Shown here: piece after piece, positions 55,071 to 64,000 of the stretch | Layout: the number at the start of each line of letters is the position of its first letter | Position numbering within the stretch: position 1 is the first letter of the stretch | The notes under the pieces: generated by a model | Databases searched by the model: none | What the model saw: the letters and a program-made list of their open reading frames with translations, nothing else | Told to the model about the DNA's origin: nothing | Source of the DNA: Streptomyces regalis | GTDB lineage: Bacteria > Actinomycetota > Actinomycetes > Streptomycetales > Streptomycetaceae | Length of the DNA: 64,000 bases | Assembly: GCF_001509475.1 (NCBI RefSeq) | Contig: NZ_LLZG01000092.1 | Location: forward strand, 44,885-108,884 | Direction: 5' to 3' | Program-made: the position numbers and the translations under genes

Positions 55071-55914
55071 CTCTGTAGGTCCTCGCTGCTTCTTCGATCA
55101 AGGCCAGGGACGCCTCAGGCGGGAGTGCGACGGCCCTGAGCAGATCGTACGACCTGCGGTACTCCTTCACGAGGGCCGGAAAGTCGGCAATCTGCCCGTC
55201 GAAGCTGCCCTCCGTCCACACCAACGGTGGCGCGTCAGGGAAGGCCATGATCTTGGCCATGCCGTGCATGAGGGGGTGCGCAGCGGTCGTTTGCGGGACG
55301 ACCTGCAAAACACTCTCCGTGGCCCGGATCACGTCGAGGATGTGCTCCAGCTGCTCGGCCATCTGCTCCGGCGGCAGCAGCGGGTTCCGAATGAGCGACT
55401 CGCGAAGGATCCCCCAGTAAGTGGGCCGCTCCTCGCGGTCCCACAGTTCCGCACGCAGCAGCCGCGCGCGGACACGCTGCTCGATCAGCTCCCGAGGTAG
55501 CAACGGCCTCCCGTGGTGCATCAGAACCCGCATGTACGGCTCGGTCTGCAGGAGGCCCGGGATGACGTTGGGCGCCCATTCCTCCAGCGTCTCCGCCTGC
55601 TTCTCCAGGTCCGGTACGTCCGCGTAGTACAGCGGATGCCCCGCCCGCCGTGCCTTGGCGACGTCTTCACACCGCCGCTGGAAAAACCCGTCCGTGCCCA
55701 GCCGTTCATCCACATGGCGGGCCAGATCCATCGGCATTCCCCGCTCTCCGCGCTCGATCTGGCTCAGGAACGGGATCCCCCGGAAACTCCCCTCCGCCAA
55801 CTGCTCCAGCGTCAGTCCGGCCAGCTCCCGCTTGTAACGCAACTCGGCGCCGTAGAAGCAGGGAACACTCACCGACGCGTCAGGGTCCTTCTTCGCGGGC
55901 ACAACCACCACCAC
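55048..55914 (-). CDS. XRE/Scr1-family regulator (DUF5753)
   Basis: 288 residues. N-terminal HTH (LAGLTLEQLAEGSFRGIPFLSQIERGERG) and a DUF5753 C-terminal half beginning EEWAPNVIPGLLQTEPYMR. Forms the usual pair with DUF397; in Streptomyces some pairs regulate development (WhiJ-like). It is divergent from the small gene at 56019. Confidence 0.9.
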   Translation of the reverse strand: MVVVVPAKKDPDASVSVPCFYGAELRYKRELAGLTLEQLAEGSFRGIPFLSQIERGERGMPMDLARHVDERLGTDGFFQRRCEDVAKARRAGHPLYYADVPDLEKQAETLEEWAPNVIPGLLQTEPYMRVLMHHGRPLLPRELIEQRVRARLLRAELWDREERPTYWGILRESLIRNPLLPPEQMAEQLEHILDVIRATESVLQVVPQTTAAHPLMHGMAKIMAFPDAPPLVWTEGSFDGQIADFPALVKEYRRSYDLLRAVALPPEASLALIEEAARTYRDEAQQGH

Positions 55915-56018
55915 CGTTTCCCAAGCTTCCGTGCGAACCCGAAACCTCTCTTACGGTACGCAGCTTGACGCCAATCTGTGAGCGATCCACCACAGAACGC
56001 ACACGGAGGCGTATCCCC

Positions 56019-56225
56019 ATGCACCCCCACCACGAAACCGACGCCTGCATCGAAGACCTCCGCACCGCCCTGGAAGCGAACGGCATCACGCTCCCCTCCC
56101 TCGGCGTCGACCTGCCGACCTTCGCCGACGCGCTCACCACACGGCCCCTCATCGCACTGGGAAACTGCAACCAGACCACCGCCCGCGCCCTGATCACCGC
56201 CCTGCGCAAGGCGGCCGGCCAGTGA
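56019..56225 (+). CDS. Small hypothetical protein upstream of an HATPase
   Basis: 68 residues (EDLRTALEANGITLPSLGVDLPTF then ALGNCNQTTARALITALRKAA), found beside RsbW-like ATPases and XRE/DUF397 pairs in Streptomyces. ACGGAGG lies 9 bases before the ATG. Overlaps the ATPase by GTGA. Function unknown; a switch partner for the ATPase is possible. Confidence 0.75.
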   Translation: MHPHHETDACIEDLRTALEANGITLPSLGVDLPTFADALTTRPLIALGNCNQTTARALITALRKAAGQ

Positions 56226-56629
56226 AGCCCCTCGCCCTCGAACTGCTCGCACTCCCCAAGGCGATCCCCGAGGCCCGCCGGGCCGTACGCGAGCACCTCG
56301 GTGGCCCCTGCCCCGAAGTCCAGCTCTGTGTCAGCGAGTTGCTGACGAACGTGATCAACCACGTCGGCGAGGGCGCACCGGTGACCGTCCGTCTGGTCCA
56401 TGGTCAGGACGGCCGTGTGCGGGTGGAGGTCACCGACCCCGACCCGCACGCCTGGCTCATCGCGCGCCACCCGGGCGAGGACGACGAAAGCGGCCGCGGC
56501 CTCCTGCTGCTCGACGCAATCGCACGACGCTGGGGCGTATGGCTGACACCCGCCGGCAAGACCGTGTGGTGCGAGTGCGCTCTGAAAGCGCCTGATTGCA
56601 TTCCCGGTTCAGCCGGCCGCACCACCTGA
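56222..56629 (+). CDS. RsbW-like HATPase_c protein
   Basis: 135 residues of the GHKL ATPase fold in the anti-sigma style: VSELLTNVINHV (N-box Asn), VEVTDPDPH (G1-like), ESGRGLLLLDAIARRWGV (G2). Similar proteins bind and phosphorylate partners or sequester sigma factors. No sigma or anti-anti-sigma gene is adjacent. Start fixed by GTGA overlap. Confidence 0.88.
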   Translation: MKPLALELLALPKAIPEARRAVREHLGGPCPEVQLCVSELLTNVINHVGEGAPVTVRLVHGQDGRVRVEVTDPDPHAWLIARHPGEDDESGRGLLLLDAIARRWGVWLTPAGKTVWCECALKAPDCIPGSAGRTT

Positions 56630-56881
56630 GTTCATGGCAGTCACTGGAGAGCCCGTTGCGATTAACGTCGCACGGCGGGTTCGGGAGGTGGCCGCTGGGA
56701 AAAGGACCAGCCCACGGGCTGTCACCTCGCCCGGCGGCCCACCTCACACTCCCCCCACGACCCTGAAACATTGCAGGTACTGCTCCGCTGCCACGACCGC
56801 CACTGTGATGCATGCGCCGCCACGGGGGACGGCACAACAGACCCCGCCACGATGCGGCGATCGACGAGAGAAGGACAGGAC

Positions 56882-57259
56882 ATGATCCGAAAGAAGATCG
56901 CAGCGGCGGTCGGTGCAGCGGTGCTCGCAGGTCTGGGCATTGGTGCCACCGCCACTCCGGCGAACGCCGCGTGGACCGACTGTTCCTCGGGATCCCTGTG
57001 CGCCTACCTGGGCGACAGCGGTGCCGGTGACCCGGGCGAGGTATCGGGGAACAACAGCAACCTGCTTCAGTACAACAAGTTCGACAACGCCGAGTCGGTG
57101 TACAACAACGGCAACAACTGCAACGTTCGGGTCTGGAACGGCATCAACCACTCCGGCAGCTACTTCACCCTCGAACGCGGTTACGTCATCTCCAACCTCG
57201 ACACTTACCGCAGTGGCATCTTCGCCGACGACCTCGCGTCCAACCGCTGGTGCGTGTGA
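56882..57259 (+). CDS. Secreted I36-family peptidase-inhibitor-like protein
   Basis: 125 residues. Signal peptide ends at TPANAA. The mature part starts WTDCSSGSLCAYLGDSG and contains repeated aromatic/Asn strands (NLLQYNKFDNAESVYNNG, WNGINHSGSYFTL) typical of the I36 fold. Ribosome site GAAGGACAGG. A small lipoprotein gene follows 6 bases after its stop. It is the third I36-like unit in the 45-60 kb region. Confidence 0.85.
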   Translation: MIRKKIAAAVGAAVLAGLGIGATATPANAAWTDCSSGSLCAYLGDSGAGDPGEVSGNNSNLLQYNKFDNAESVYNNGNNCNVRVWNGINHSGSYFTLERGYVISNLDTYRSGIFADDLASNRWCV

Positions 57260-57265
57260 CACGCC

Positions 57266-58180
57266 ATGCGACATCTGCTGTGGTCGGCCGCCGCAGCGCT
57301 CCTCGTGGCCGGGTGCTCTCAAGCGCCCGGCCACGAGGCCGCAGCCAAGGCCCAGCCTGATCCCCGCCCCCTCGGTGGAAGTCTGCACTTCACGGCCGCC
57401 GAGTCCGCCGCGTTGCACCGCGCCGAGGAACGCGAAGTACAAAAGTGCATGCGGAGTCGGGGCTTCGGCTACAGCGAGGTACCGGTCGGCGACGTCCAGC
57501 GGGAAGCGGCCACAAGTCCTTACGGTCTGCTGCCCCGGAGCCGCGCCGCACAGGACGGCTACGGCCTTACGGTGCAGCGGCTGAAGACCCCGCCTGCGGA
57601 TCCGAACGCCCAGCGGCTGTCCGCGCTGTCCGAGCGGGAACGCGGCGTGTGGGAGGCGGCGCTCAAGGGCGCGGAGAACGGGCCACGGCAGGTGATCGAA
57701 CTGCCGGAGGGTCCGTCGCTGTCCATCCCGACCGGCTCCTGCGCGTCCGTCGCACGTCAGAAGGTGTACGGCACTTCCTGGGAGCGGAACCATTTCACCT
57801 TGCAGAACCTCAGCAACTCGATCGTGGAGGACACCCTCGACCACCCCCTCGTGAAGGCAGCGGAACGGAAATGGGTCGTGTGCATGCGGCACGAAGGGTT
57901 CCCGTACCAGGACCGCGAGGATCCTCTCAGGGCAATGAGGAGACACCTGGATTCGGGGAAGTCCGACGCGGCCGGCCTCCGTGCGACCGGAGAAGAGGAG
58001 CTGAGGATCGCCCGGCGAGATGCCGCGTGCCAGGCCGAGGCCGATCTCGCCGAGCAGGTCGCCCGGGCCCAGAAACTGGTGGAGAGCGCACTGTCCCCGG
58101 CTCGGACTTCCGTGCTGAAGGACTTCCGCGCTGCGCGGCAGGCTGCGTTGACGGGCGCGGGCGTACCCCTGGCACGGTAG
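57266..58180 (+). CDS. Lipoprotein of unknown function
   Basis: 304 residues. Lipobox LLVAGCS at the N-terminus, then a helical charged protein with two similar CM-RxxGF blocks (KCMRSRGFGYSE and VCMRHEGFPYQD) and several Cys. No enzymatic motif was recognised. Co-transcribed with the I36-like gene, so the two probably act at the outer face of the membrane. Confidence 0.72.
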   Translation: MRHLLWSAAAALLVAGCSQAPGHEAAAKAQPDPRPLGGSLHFTAAESAALHRAEEREVQKCMRSRGFGYSEVPVGDVQREAATSPYGLLPRSRAAQDGYGLTVQRLKTPPADPNAQRLSALSERERGVWEAALKGAENGPRQVIELPEGPSLSIPTGSCASVARQKVYGTSWERNHFTLQNLSNSIVEDTLDHPLVKAAERKWVVCMRHEGFPYQDREDPLRAMRRHLDSGKSDAAGLRATGEEELRIARRDAACQAEADLAEQVARAQKLVESALSPARTSVLKDFRAARQAALTGAGVPLAR

Positions 58181-58238
58181 CCTCGCCTCAAACGGCGTGA
58201 CGCCGGGGCAGGTTGAAGAAGAAGCGGTCGGGGGATCG

Positions 58239-59978
58239 ATGACAGACCAGCGGTACGCCGCTCTCGAACAGGCGGGCGCCACCCCGCTGAAGTCGACCGA
58301 CCCCGGTCGCATCGGACCCTACGTCCCCCTCGGCCTCCTCGGCAGCGGCGGCATGGGCCGCGTCTACCTCGCCCGCCCCGCCGACAGCACCCCCGGCCTC
58401 GCCGCCGTCAAGGTGATCCGCCCGGAGTACGCCGAAGACCCGAGGTTCCGGCGGCGCTTCGAGCGGGAGGCCTCCCTGCACGCCCGCGTGCACACCCCGC
58501 GCGCGCCGCAGCTGCTCGGCACCGGGTTCGACGACACGCTGCTGTGGATGGCGACGCAGTACGTACCCGGCCTCAACCTCGCCGACGCGGTGCGCGACTG
58601 CGGCACGCTGGCGCCGGCCGGCGTGTGGCGGCTGGTGGCGGACCTCGGGCAGGCGCTGTCGGCGATGGCCGCCGCCGATGTCGTACACCGGGATCTCAAG
58701 CCGTCCAACGTGATCCTGTCCCCGCAGGGCGCGCACGTCATCGACTTCGGCATCGCGCAGGCCGCCGACAGCAGCGCGATCACCTCGACCGGGAGCAGGG
58801 TCGGCACACCCGCCTACATGTCGCCGGAGTATCTGCGTGAGGGGCGCTGCGACACCGCCTCCGACGTCTTCTCGCTCGCGGGGAGCCTGATCTACGCCGC
58901 CACCGGCCACGCCCCCTTCGGGGACGGCACCGGCGTCGATGTGATGCACCGGGTCGCCTTCGAGGAGCCCAAGCAGGAGATCATGGCCGAACTCGCGGCC
59001 GTGGACCCCGCGTTGGCCGCCCTCCTGTCCGCCTGCCTCGCCAAGGACCCCGCCGGGCGCCCCACTCCACGCCAACTCACCGAAGCCGCCACAGCCGCCG
59101 GTCACGGCCGCGCGGCCGTCTGGCACGAGCCGCTGAGCGCCCGGCTGCTGGCCCGAGGGCAGGCCTGCGACGCGCTGGAACAGGTCGGCGTCCACGAGAC
59201 CGTCCAGCTGCGTACGCCGACACAGCAGCCCGTCCCGCCCGGCACTCCGCCTGCACCGCCCTCCTGGCAGCACGCCACTCCCATCCAGACCCCGGCGCCG
59301 GAGGACGGCGGCCGTCGGAACAAGCGGAAGGCCTACCTCGCCGTCACCGCCGGCCTCGCCGTGTGCGCCGTCGCCGCGGGCGCCTTCTTCCTCACCCGCC
59401 CGTCCCTCGACGAGACGGACTCGGCCGCACCGGCGGCAGCCGGCAGCACCGCCCCCGATGCCGCGCACGCCTCTCCCCTCCCCAGCTCCTCCGCCTCGCC
59501 CTCCGGCGACAAGGAGAGGGGGGAGGGAAAGGAGAAGGGGAAGGAAACCAGCCCGGGGGAAGCGGAGGCCGAGAAGTCACAGAGCCCGGACGCACCCGCA
59601 GGCGGCGCAGGCGCAACGCAGTCCGCTCCCACCGCCGAAGCCTCCCCCACATCCGACGGCGACGGCAGCGGCGGCGGCACCGCCCCGACCGCCACCCCCC
59701 CCAAGACCGCCACGACTCCCGCCACCCCGCCCTGGATCTCCCAGTGCACCTACTACTCCGGCACCGAACTCACCGACTACGGCGACAAGGGCCAACGCGT
59801 CGTCCAGGTGCAGTGCATGCTCACCAAGCGCGGCTACAGCGTCGGCAGCGCGGGCGTGGACGGCGAGTTCGGCAGGGACACCGAGTCCGCGGTCAAGCAG
59901 TTCCAGAGCGCCAAGGGACTCGAGGTGGACGGCCAAGTGGGGCCCAACACCTGGGCGGCCCTGCGGAGTTCCACATGA
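58239..59978 (+). CDS. Ser/Thr kinase with peptidoglycan-binding ectodomain
   Basis: 579 residues. Canonical kinase: LGSGGMGRVYLA, Lys58, HRDLKPSN (150-157), DFG (169-171). One membrane helix at about 367-387, a Pro/Ala/Ser/Glu-rich exterior linker, and a C-terminal PG_binding_1 domain (YGDKGQRVVQVQCMLTKRGY, DGEFGRDTESAVKQFQ, GPNTWAALR). Unlike the two FHA-linked kinases, its HRD and DFG are intact. It may sense cell-wall state. GGGGGATCG supports the ATG at 58239 over the GTG at 58197. Confidence 0.92.
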   Translation: MTDQRYAALEQAGATPLKSTDPGRIGPYVPLGLLGSGGMGRVYLARPADSTPGLAAVKVIRPEYAEDPRFRRRFEREASLHARVHTPRAPQLLGTGFDDTLLWMATQYVPGLNLADAVRDCGTLAPAGVWRLVADLGQALSAMAAADVVHRDLKPSNVILSPQGAHVIDFGIAQAADSSAITSTGSRVGTPAYMSPEYLREGRCDTASDVFSLAGSLIYAATGHAPFGDGTGVDVMHRVAFEEPKQEIMAELAAVDPALAALLSACLAKDPAGRPTPRQLTEAATAAGHGRAAVWHEPLSARLLARGQACDALEQVGVHETVQLRTPTQQPVPPGTPPAPPSWQHATPIQTPAPEDGGRRNKRKAYLAVTAGLAVCAVAAGAFFLTRPSLDETDSAAPAAAGSTAPDAAHASPLPSSSASPSGDKERGEGKEKGKETSPGEAEAEKSQSPDAPAGGAGATQSAPTAEASPTSDGDGSGGGTAPTATPPKTATTPATPPWISQCTYYSGTELTDYGDKGQRVVQVQCMLTKRGYSVGSAGVDGEFGRDTESAVKQFQSAKGLEVDGQVGPNTWAALRSST

Positions 59979-59980
59979 CG

Positions 59981-60016
59981 CAGGGCCCGCCGTCGAGATG
60001 AACGGCGGGCCCTGCG
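59981..60016. terminator. Bidirectional terminator, kinase / purH
   Basis: A perfect 14-bp stem (GCAGGGCCCGCCGT arm) with an 8-base loop between convergent genes. Confidence 0.85.
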
Positions 60017-60046
60017 GCTGGTGCGGCTCAGTCGAACCTGCGCGGC

Positions 60047-61618
60047 TCAGTGGAAGAAGTGCCGCGTCCCCGTGAAGTACATCGTCACGCCCGCCTTCTT
60101 CGCGGCCTCGACCACCAGCTCGTCGCGGACCGAACCGCCCGGCTGGACAACGGCCTTGACGCCCGCCTCGGTCAGGATCTCCAGACCGTCGGGGAAGGGG
60201 AAGAAGGCGTCGGACGCGGCGTACGACCCCTGCGCGCGCTCGGCGCCGGCCCGCTCCACCGCCAGCTTCGCGGAGTCCACGCGGTTGACCTGGCCCATGC
60301 CGACGCCCACCGACGCACCGTCCTTGGCGAGGAGGATCGCGTTGGACTTGACGGCCCGGCAGGCCTTCCAGGCGAAGGCCAGCTCCGAGAGCTCCTCGGC
60401 GCTGAGCGCCTCACCCGTCGCGAAGGTCCAGTTGGCGGGGTCGTCGCCGTCGGCCTGGAGGCGGTCGGTGACCTGGAGGAGGGCGCCGCCGTCGATGGGC
60501 TTGACCTCGACGGGGTTGCCGGGGCCCTCGGGGCAACGCAGCACGCGGATGTTCTTCTTCTTGGCGAGGGCCTCCAGCGCGCCGTCCTCGTAGTCGGGCG
60601 CGACGATGACCTCGGTGAAGATCTCCGCGACCTGCTCGGCCATCTCCTTGCTGACCGGGCGGTTGACGGCGATCACGCCGCCGAACGCCGACAGCGGGTC
60701 ACAGGCGTGCGCCTTGCGGTGCGCCTCGGCGACGTCCGCGCCGATCGCGATGCCGCAGGGGTTGGCGTGCTTGATGATCGCGACGGCCGGCTCGGTGTGG
60801 TCGTACGCGGCACGGCGGGCGGCGTCCGTGTCCGTGTAGTTGTTGTACGACATCTCCTTGCCGTGCAGCTGCTCGGCCTGCGCGAGGCCAGTCCCGCTGC
60901 CGTCGACGTAGAGCGCTGCGGGCTGGTGCGGGTTCTCGCCGTACCGGAGCGTGTTCTCCCGCTCCCACGTGGCGCCGAGGAAGTCGGGGAACCCGGAGTC
61001 GTCGACGGGGGCGTAGGAAGAGGCGAACCAGCTGGCGACCGCCACGTCGTACGCCGCCGTGTGCTGGAAGGCCTCGGCCGCGAGCCGCTTGCGGGTGGTG
61101 AGGTCGAAGCCGCCGTCGCGGACGGCCGCCAGGACGTCGGCGTAACGGGCCGGGCTGGTGACGACCGCCACGGACGGGTGGTTCTTGGCGGCGGCGCGCA
61201 CCATCGACGGACCGCCGATGTCGATCTGCTCCACGCACTCGTCGGGCGAGGCCCCGGACGCGACGGTCTCGCGGAACGGGTAGAGGTTGACGACGACGAG
61301 GTCGAACGGCTCGACGCCGAGCTCCTGCAGCTGCCGCTGGTGGTCCTCCAGGCGCAGGTCGGCGAGGATGCCCGCGTGCACGCGCGGGTGCAGCGTCTTG
61401 ACCCGGCCGTCCAGGCACTCGGGGAAGCCGGTGAGCTCCTCGACCTTGGTGACGGGGACGCCCGCCGCGGCGATCTTCGCGGCCGTGGAGCCGGTGGAGA
61501 CGAGCTCGACACCGGCCTCGTGCAGCCCGCGCGCGAGCTCCTCGAGCCCGGTCTTGTCATAGACGCTGACGAGCGCCCGGCGAAGGGGCCGCTTGTTGCT
61601 CTCGGCGGTGGCGGTCAC
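60047..61618 (-). CDS. purH: AICAR transformylase / IMP cyclohydrolase
   Basis: 523 residues, catalysing the last two steps of IMP synthesis. N-terminal cyclohydrolase with [28 protein letters not shown] and NLYPF; C-terminal transformylase with [23 protein letters not shown] and [12 protein letters not shown]. The GTG start overlaps the purN stop (GTGA), so both folate-dependent purine enzymes are co-translated. Confidence 0.97.
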   Translation of the reverse strand: MTATAESNKRPLRRALVSVYDKTGLEELARGLHEAGVELVSTGSTAAKIAAAGVPVTKVEELTGFPECLDGRVKTLHPRVHAGILADLRLEDHQRQLQELGVEPFDLVVVNLYPFRETVASGASPDECVEQIDIGGPSMVRAAAKNHPSVAVVTSPARYADVLAAVRDGGFDLTTRKRLAAEAFQHTAAYDVAVASWFASSYAPVDDSGFPDFLGATWERENTLRYGENPHQPAALYVDGSGTGLAQAEQLHGKEMSYNNYTDTDAARRAAYDHTEPAVAIIKHANPCGIAIGADVAEAHRKAHACDPLSAFGGVIAVNRPVSKEMAEQVAEIFTEVIVAPDYEDGALEALAKKKNIRVLRCPEGPGNPVEVKPIDGGALLQVTDRLQADGDDPANWTFATGEALSAEELSELAFAWKACRAVKSNAILLAKDGASVGVGMGQVNRVDSAKLAVERAGAERAQGSYAASDAFFPFPDGLEILTEAGVKAVVQPGGSVRDELVVEAAKKAGVTMYFTGTRHFFH

Positions 61619-62277
61619 TGGATAACTACCTTTCGTCCCTCAATGCGATAGCCGTTACGGGCGAGCCGCCCCACGACCTCGACGAGCAGCCTTCGCTCGA
61701 CTTCCTTGATGCGCTCGTGCAGAGCGCTCTCGTCGTCCTCGTCCCGGACCTCCACCACGCCCTGCGCGATGATCGGCCCGGTGTCGACGCCGTCGTCGAC
61801 GAAGTGGACGGTGCAGCCGGTGACCTTGGCGCCGTACGCGAGGGCCTCGCGGACGCCGTGGGCGCCGGGAAAACTGGGAAGAAGGGCCGGGTGGGTGTTC
61901 ACGAAGCGTCCGCCGAAGCGTGCGAGGAACTCCTTCCCCACGATCTTCATGAACCCGGCGGAGACGACGAGGTCGGGCTCGTGGGCGGCGACGGCCTCGG
62001 CGAGAGCCGCGTCCCACTCCTCCCGGCTGTCGTAGTCCTTGACCTTCCGCACGAAGGTCGGCAGCCCGGCGCGCTCGGCCCGCGCGAGCCCCTCGATGTT
62101 CTCGCGGTCGGCACCGACGGCCACGATCTCGGCGCCGTACGCCTCGGGACCGACGGCGGCGATCTCGTCGAGGAGCGCCTGCAGATTGGTGCCGGATCCG
62201 GAGACCAGCACGACGAGGCGCTTGGCCACGGGCTTGGCGGCCACGGTGGGGCCCTTTCTCGGGGGTGCGTTCTTCAT
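61615..62277 (-). CDS. purN: Phosphoribosylglycinamide formyltransferase
   Basis: 220 residues, transfers formyl from 10-formyl-THF to [20 protein letters not shown] is the N-terminal signature; [15 protein letters not shown], with its catalytic Asn and His, and [12 protein letters not shown] complete the site. Start is uncertain: the ATG at 62277 has little ribosome site, while a GTG at 62244 follows AGAAAGGG and would give a protein beginning VAAKPVAKR. An A/T-rich -10-like TATACA lies just upstream on this strand. Confidence 0.95.
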   Translation of the reverse strand: MKNAPPRKGPTVAAKPVAKRLVVLVSGSGTNLQALLDEIAAVGPEAYGAEIVAVGADRENIEGLARAERAGLPTFVRKVKDYDSREEWDAALAEAVAAHEPDLVVSAGFMKIVGKEFLARFGGRFVNTHPALLPSFPGAHGVREALAYGAKVTGCTVHFVDDGVDTGPIIAQGVVEVRDEDDESALHERIKEVERRLLVEVVGRLARNGYRIEGRKVVIQ

Positions 62278-62492
62278 GCGGCCGGCACTTTGTAGGCGCT
62301 TTGTATATTCGTACGATTGCATCGCGCCCCGGGATACGGGGAAGTCTACGAAGCGGCCGACCGTCAGCAACGATACCGGCACTACGGACAGCCCCCACGG
62401 GACGGGGGCGTGGCCGGAAGGTAGCGTCTGGGGGAGCTGGCCCGGGAACGCGGTGGTGGTGCGGTGCGTTCACGAAGTGACAGCTCATGTCG

Positions 62493-62526
62493 GATCAGTC
62501 GTTCACCAAGATCAGTTGTTCACCAA
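62493..62526 (+). repeat. 17-bp tandem repeat before the next gene
   Basis: GATCAGTCGTTCACCAA is followed directly by the same 17 bases with one change (C to T). It ends 18 bases before the ATG at 62545, so it is in the leader or overlaps the promoter. It could be a double operator. Confidence 0.85.
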
Positions 62527-62544
62527 GGGGAAGACGCTCACTTG

Positions 62545-63327
62545 ATGTCGGACCGCAGCCTGCGACTCCTCACTCTCCCTCCGCAGTCCGCGCAGGGAGG
62601 GAAGCGTGGCGCCGTCCTGCTGCGAGAGCGGCCCGCCTCGCCTCCCGACGCGCCCTCGGGCAAGAACTCCGGCGGCGAACAGGGCAGTGGCGCCCAGGAC
62701 GACAACCCCTTCGCCCCGCCGCCGGAGGGCTCGCCGGACCGCCCGTGGCAGCCGCGGCGCCCTTCCGGCGAGGACGGCTCGCAGGGTTCGGGCGAGGGCG
62801 GCGGGAACTCGCCCTGGGGCAGTCAGTGGAGCGACCGCCAGCCGGGCCGCTCCCCCGACGGCTTCGGAGAGCGTCCCCGCGGCGGCCCTGAGGGCCCCGG
62901 GAATGACGGCCCGAGCTCGGGCATGCGCTGGGACCCCACCGACCCCGCCCAGCGTCGCGCTCGCTACGCCCTGCTGTCCGGTATGTGGGCCTTCTTCTTC
63001 GCCCTCTTCAGCTGGCCGTACGTCGCCCTGCTCCTCGGCGCGCTGGCCCTCTACTGGGGCATCACCAGCCTCCGCACCAAGCCCCGCACCCCCGACCCGG
63101 ACACCCCGGCCCCCCGGCCGGGCGGCCGCCCTCAGACGACGGCGGCAGTGAGCGGCCTGGTCACGGCGTCCCTCGCCATCGCGGTGGTCGCGGCCGGGTT
63201 CACGGCGCAGGTGGTCTACAGCGACTTCTACACCTGCACGAATGATGCGCTGACGAACGAGGCGAAGCAGGCGTGCAATGAGCTTTTGCCGAAGGAGTTG
63301 CGGGGGGTTCTGGGGACGACGGACTGA
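62545..63327 (+). CDS. Pro/Gly-rich membrane protein near purN
   Basis: 260 residues: about 120 disordered N-terminal residues rich in Pro, Gly, Ser and Asp, then two hydrophobic hairpins ([59 protein letters not shown]) and a short C-terminus with two Cys. A DUF4190-like membrane protein. Conserved position beside purN in Streptomyces is from memory. Start by AAGGGGAAG, with a TTG one codon earlier possible. Confidence 0.78.
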   Translation: MSDRSLRLLTLPPQSAQGGKRGAVLLRERPASPPDAPSGKNSGGEQGSGAQDDNPFAPPPEGSPDRPWQPRRPSGEDGSQGSGEGGGNSPWGSQWSDRQPGRSPDGFGERPRGGPEGPGNDGPSSGMRWDPTDPAQRRARYALLSGMWAFFFALFSWPYVALLLGALALYWGITSLRTKPRTPDPDTPAPRPGGRPQTTAAVSGLVTASLAIAVVAAGFTAQVVYSDFYTCTNDALTNEAKQACNELLPKELRGVLGTTD

Positions 63328-63332
63328 CGGAT

Positions 63333-63386
63333 CCGGGTCCGGGTCCGGGTTCGGGTTCGGGTCCGGGTTCGGGTTCGGGTCCGGGG
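63333..63386. repeat. Nine hexanucleotide units (C/T)CGGGT
   Basis: A perfect-phase hexamer array between two convergent stops. G-rich on the top strand, so it may form a quadruplex-like structure or act as terminator. Confidence 0.9.
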
Positions 63387-63391
63387 TGCCC

Positions 63392-64000
63392 TCAGGGGGC
63401 CTCCGGTGGATCCGATGCCTCCTTCATCGCCGCCCAACGCTCTGTGCGGGAGGCGTCGTCGTGCCAGGCATCGGGCGAGGGCGACTCCGGTGACGGCTCC
63501 GCCGGCGGCTCAGGCGTGGGCTCGGCGGGCGGGAAGTCGTATGGCTCGAAGGTCGTGTCGTGGTCGTACTCCACGTGCGGGATGTCCTGGTCGGAAGCCT
63601 CGTACGGGGCATCCTCGTCGTACTGCGCGAACCGGGGATCCCGATCCTTGCCCTGCTGCGGAACGGGCTGGTCCGGCGCCATCGCCGTGAGCGGTGCGTC
63701 CTGGACGTAAGCCTGGTGCCCCGTCTTTGAGTCCGTCTTCGAGGTCGCCTTCGAGGTCGCCTTCGAGTTCGTCGGCGCACCCCCGCGCTTCCCCGGCTCC
63801 GCCGCCCGCGACCACCACCCGCCGACCAGCGGCAGCCGCTCCCGCAACCGGCGTCCACCCGCATCCGAGCCGCTCTCCCCGGAGCGCCCCTCCCCCGACG
63901 CCTCCAGCCGGGGCTTGCCGATCCGCGCCCCTTGCGTCTCGGTCACCCGCTCATCCCGGCGCACCGCCCCCGCCCGGCACCGCCACGCCCGTACGAGCAC
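63392..64000 (-). CDS. Acidic Pro-rich C-terminal region of a larger protein, cut by the window edge
   Basis: At least 202 residues with no stop before the edge, so the true start probably lies beyond 64000. The visible part has an Arg-rich segment, a tandem [14 protein letters not shown] stretch and a long acidic Pro/Glu-rich tail ([20 protein letters not shown]). Position beside purN suggests the tail of the DUF6350 membrane protein usually found between sucD and purN, which is inference from remembered gene order. Confidence 0.55.
   Translation of the reverse strand: MLVRAWRCRAGAVRRDERVTETQGARIGKPRLEASGEGRSGESGSDAGGRRLRERLPLVGGWWSRAAEPGKRGGAPTNSKATSKATSKTDSKTGHQAYVQDAPLTAMAPDQPVPQQGKDRDPRFAQYDEDAPYEASDQDIPHVEYDHDTTFEPYDFPPAEPTPEPPAEPSPESPSPDAWHDDASRTERWAAMKEASDPPEAP

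Overview
The window is high-GC actinobacterial DNA with strong third-position G/C bias. Start codons are frequently GTG and adjacent genes often overlap by four bases (ATGA, GTGA). Together with a choline-to-betaine operon, Scr1-type XRE/DUF397 pairs, FHA proteins, Ser/Thr kinases and secreted I36-like proteins, this points to Streptomyces or a close relative. No rRNA, tRNA or CRISPR array was seen. Both edges cut a gene: a MocR-like GntR regulator on the left, and a protein with an acidic, proline-rich C-terminus on the right.

The left part (about 0.5-29.6 kb) looks accessory. From 0.5 to 16.5 kb there is a candidate peptide-directed biosynthetic locus. It has two nucleoside-diphosphate-kinase-like proteins facing a 70-residue candidate precursor peptide, followed by a tightly packed operon (PP-loop ATPase, FAD/NAD(P)-binding protein, luciferase-like monooxygenase, AtzG-like small protein, amidase). 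A convergent M28-type peptidase follows. A second operon starts with a 22-residue peptide whose first half resembles a lasso-peptide leader but which has no core. It continues with an asparagine-synthetase homologue carrying a C-terminal PqqD-like domain, a nucleotidyltransferase, a free PqqD-like protein and an AurF-type diiron oxygenase. Both peptides are followed by strong hairpins and preceded by an identical 12-mer. The set does not match a family I can name.

From 16.6 to 29.7 kb come divergent copies of ClpX and enolase, an aminotransferase, and a PEP-dependent dihydroxyacetone kinase system (HPr, DhaM, DhaK, DhaL). The kinase system has an IclR regulator, and a shared operator motif lies at both of its promoters. 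Next are a transposase-domain fragment, a phosphodiesterase-like protein, a second copy of the nucleotidyltransferase, an MFS exporter, and two AhpD-like proteins coupled to a PEP-mutase/isocitrate-lyase superfamily protein.

The right part (29.7-64 kb) looks largely like conserved chromosome. It holds a betaine aldehyde dehydrogenase / choline oxidase / glycine-betaine ABC operon, a WYL regulator, a MarR-acetyltransferase fusion, mdh, two XRE membrane regulators, folD with DUF3017, and finally purH and purN. Between folD and purH lies a cell-envelope signalling region (45.9-60 kb). It contains two tandem copies of a module made of an FHA protein with a winged-helix-like C-terminus, a membrane Ser/Thr kinase with an extracellular domain, and a secreted protein. 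The ectodomains differ: one is lytic-transglycosylase-like, the other I36-like. A third kinase there ends in a peptidoglycan-binding domain. The two best candidates for undescribed biology are the two-peptide locus at the left and the duplicated FHA-kinase-exoprotein modules at the right.
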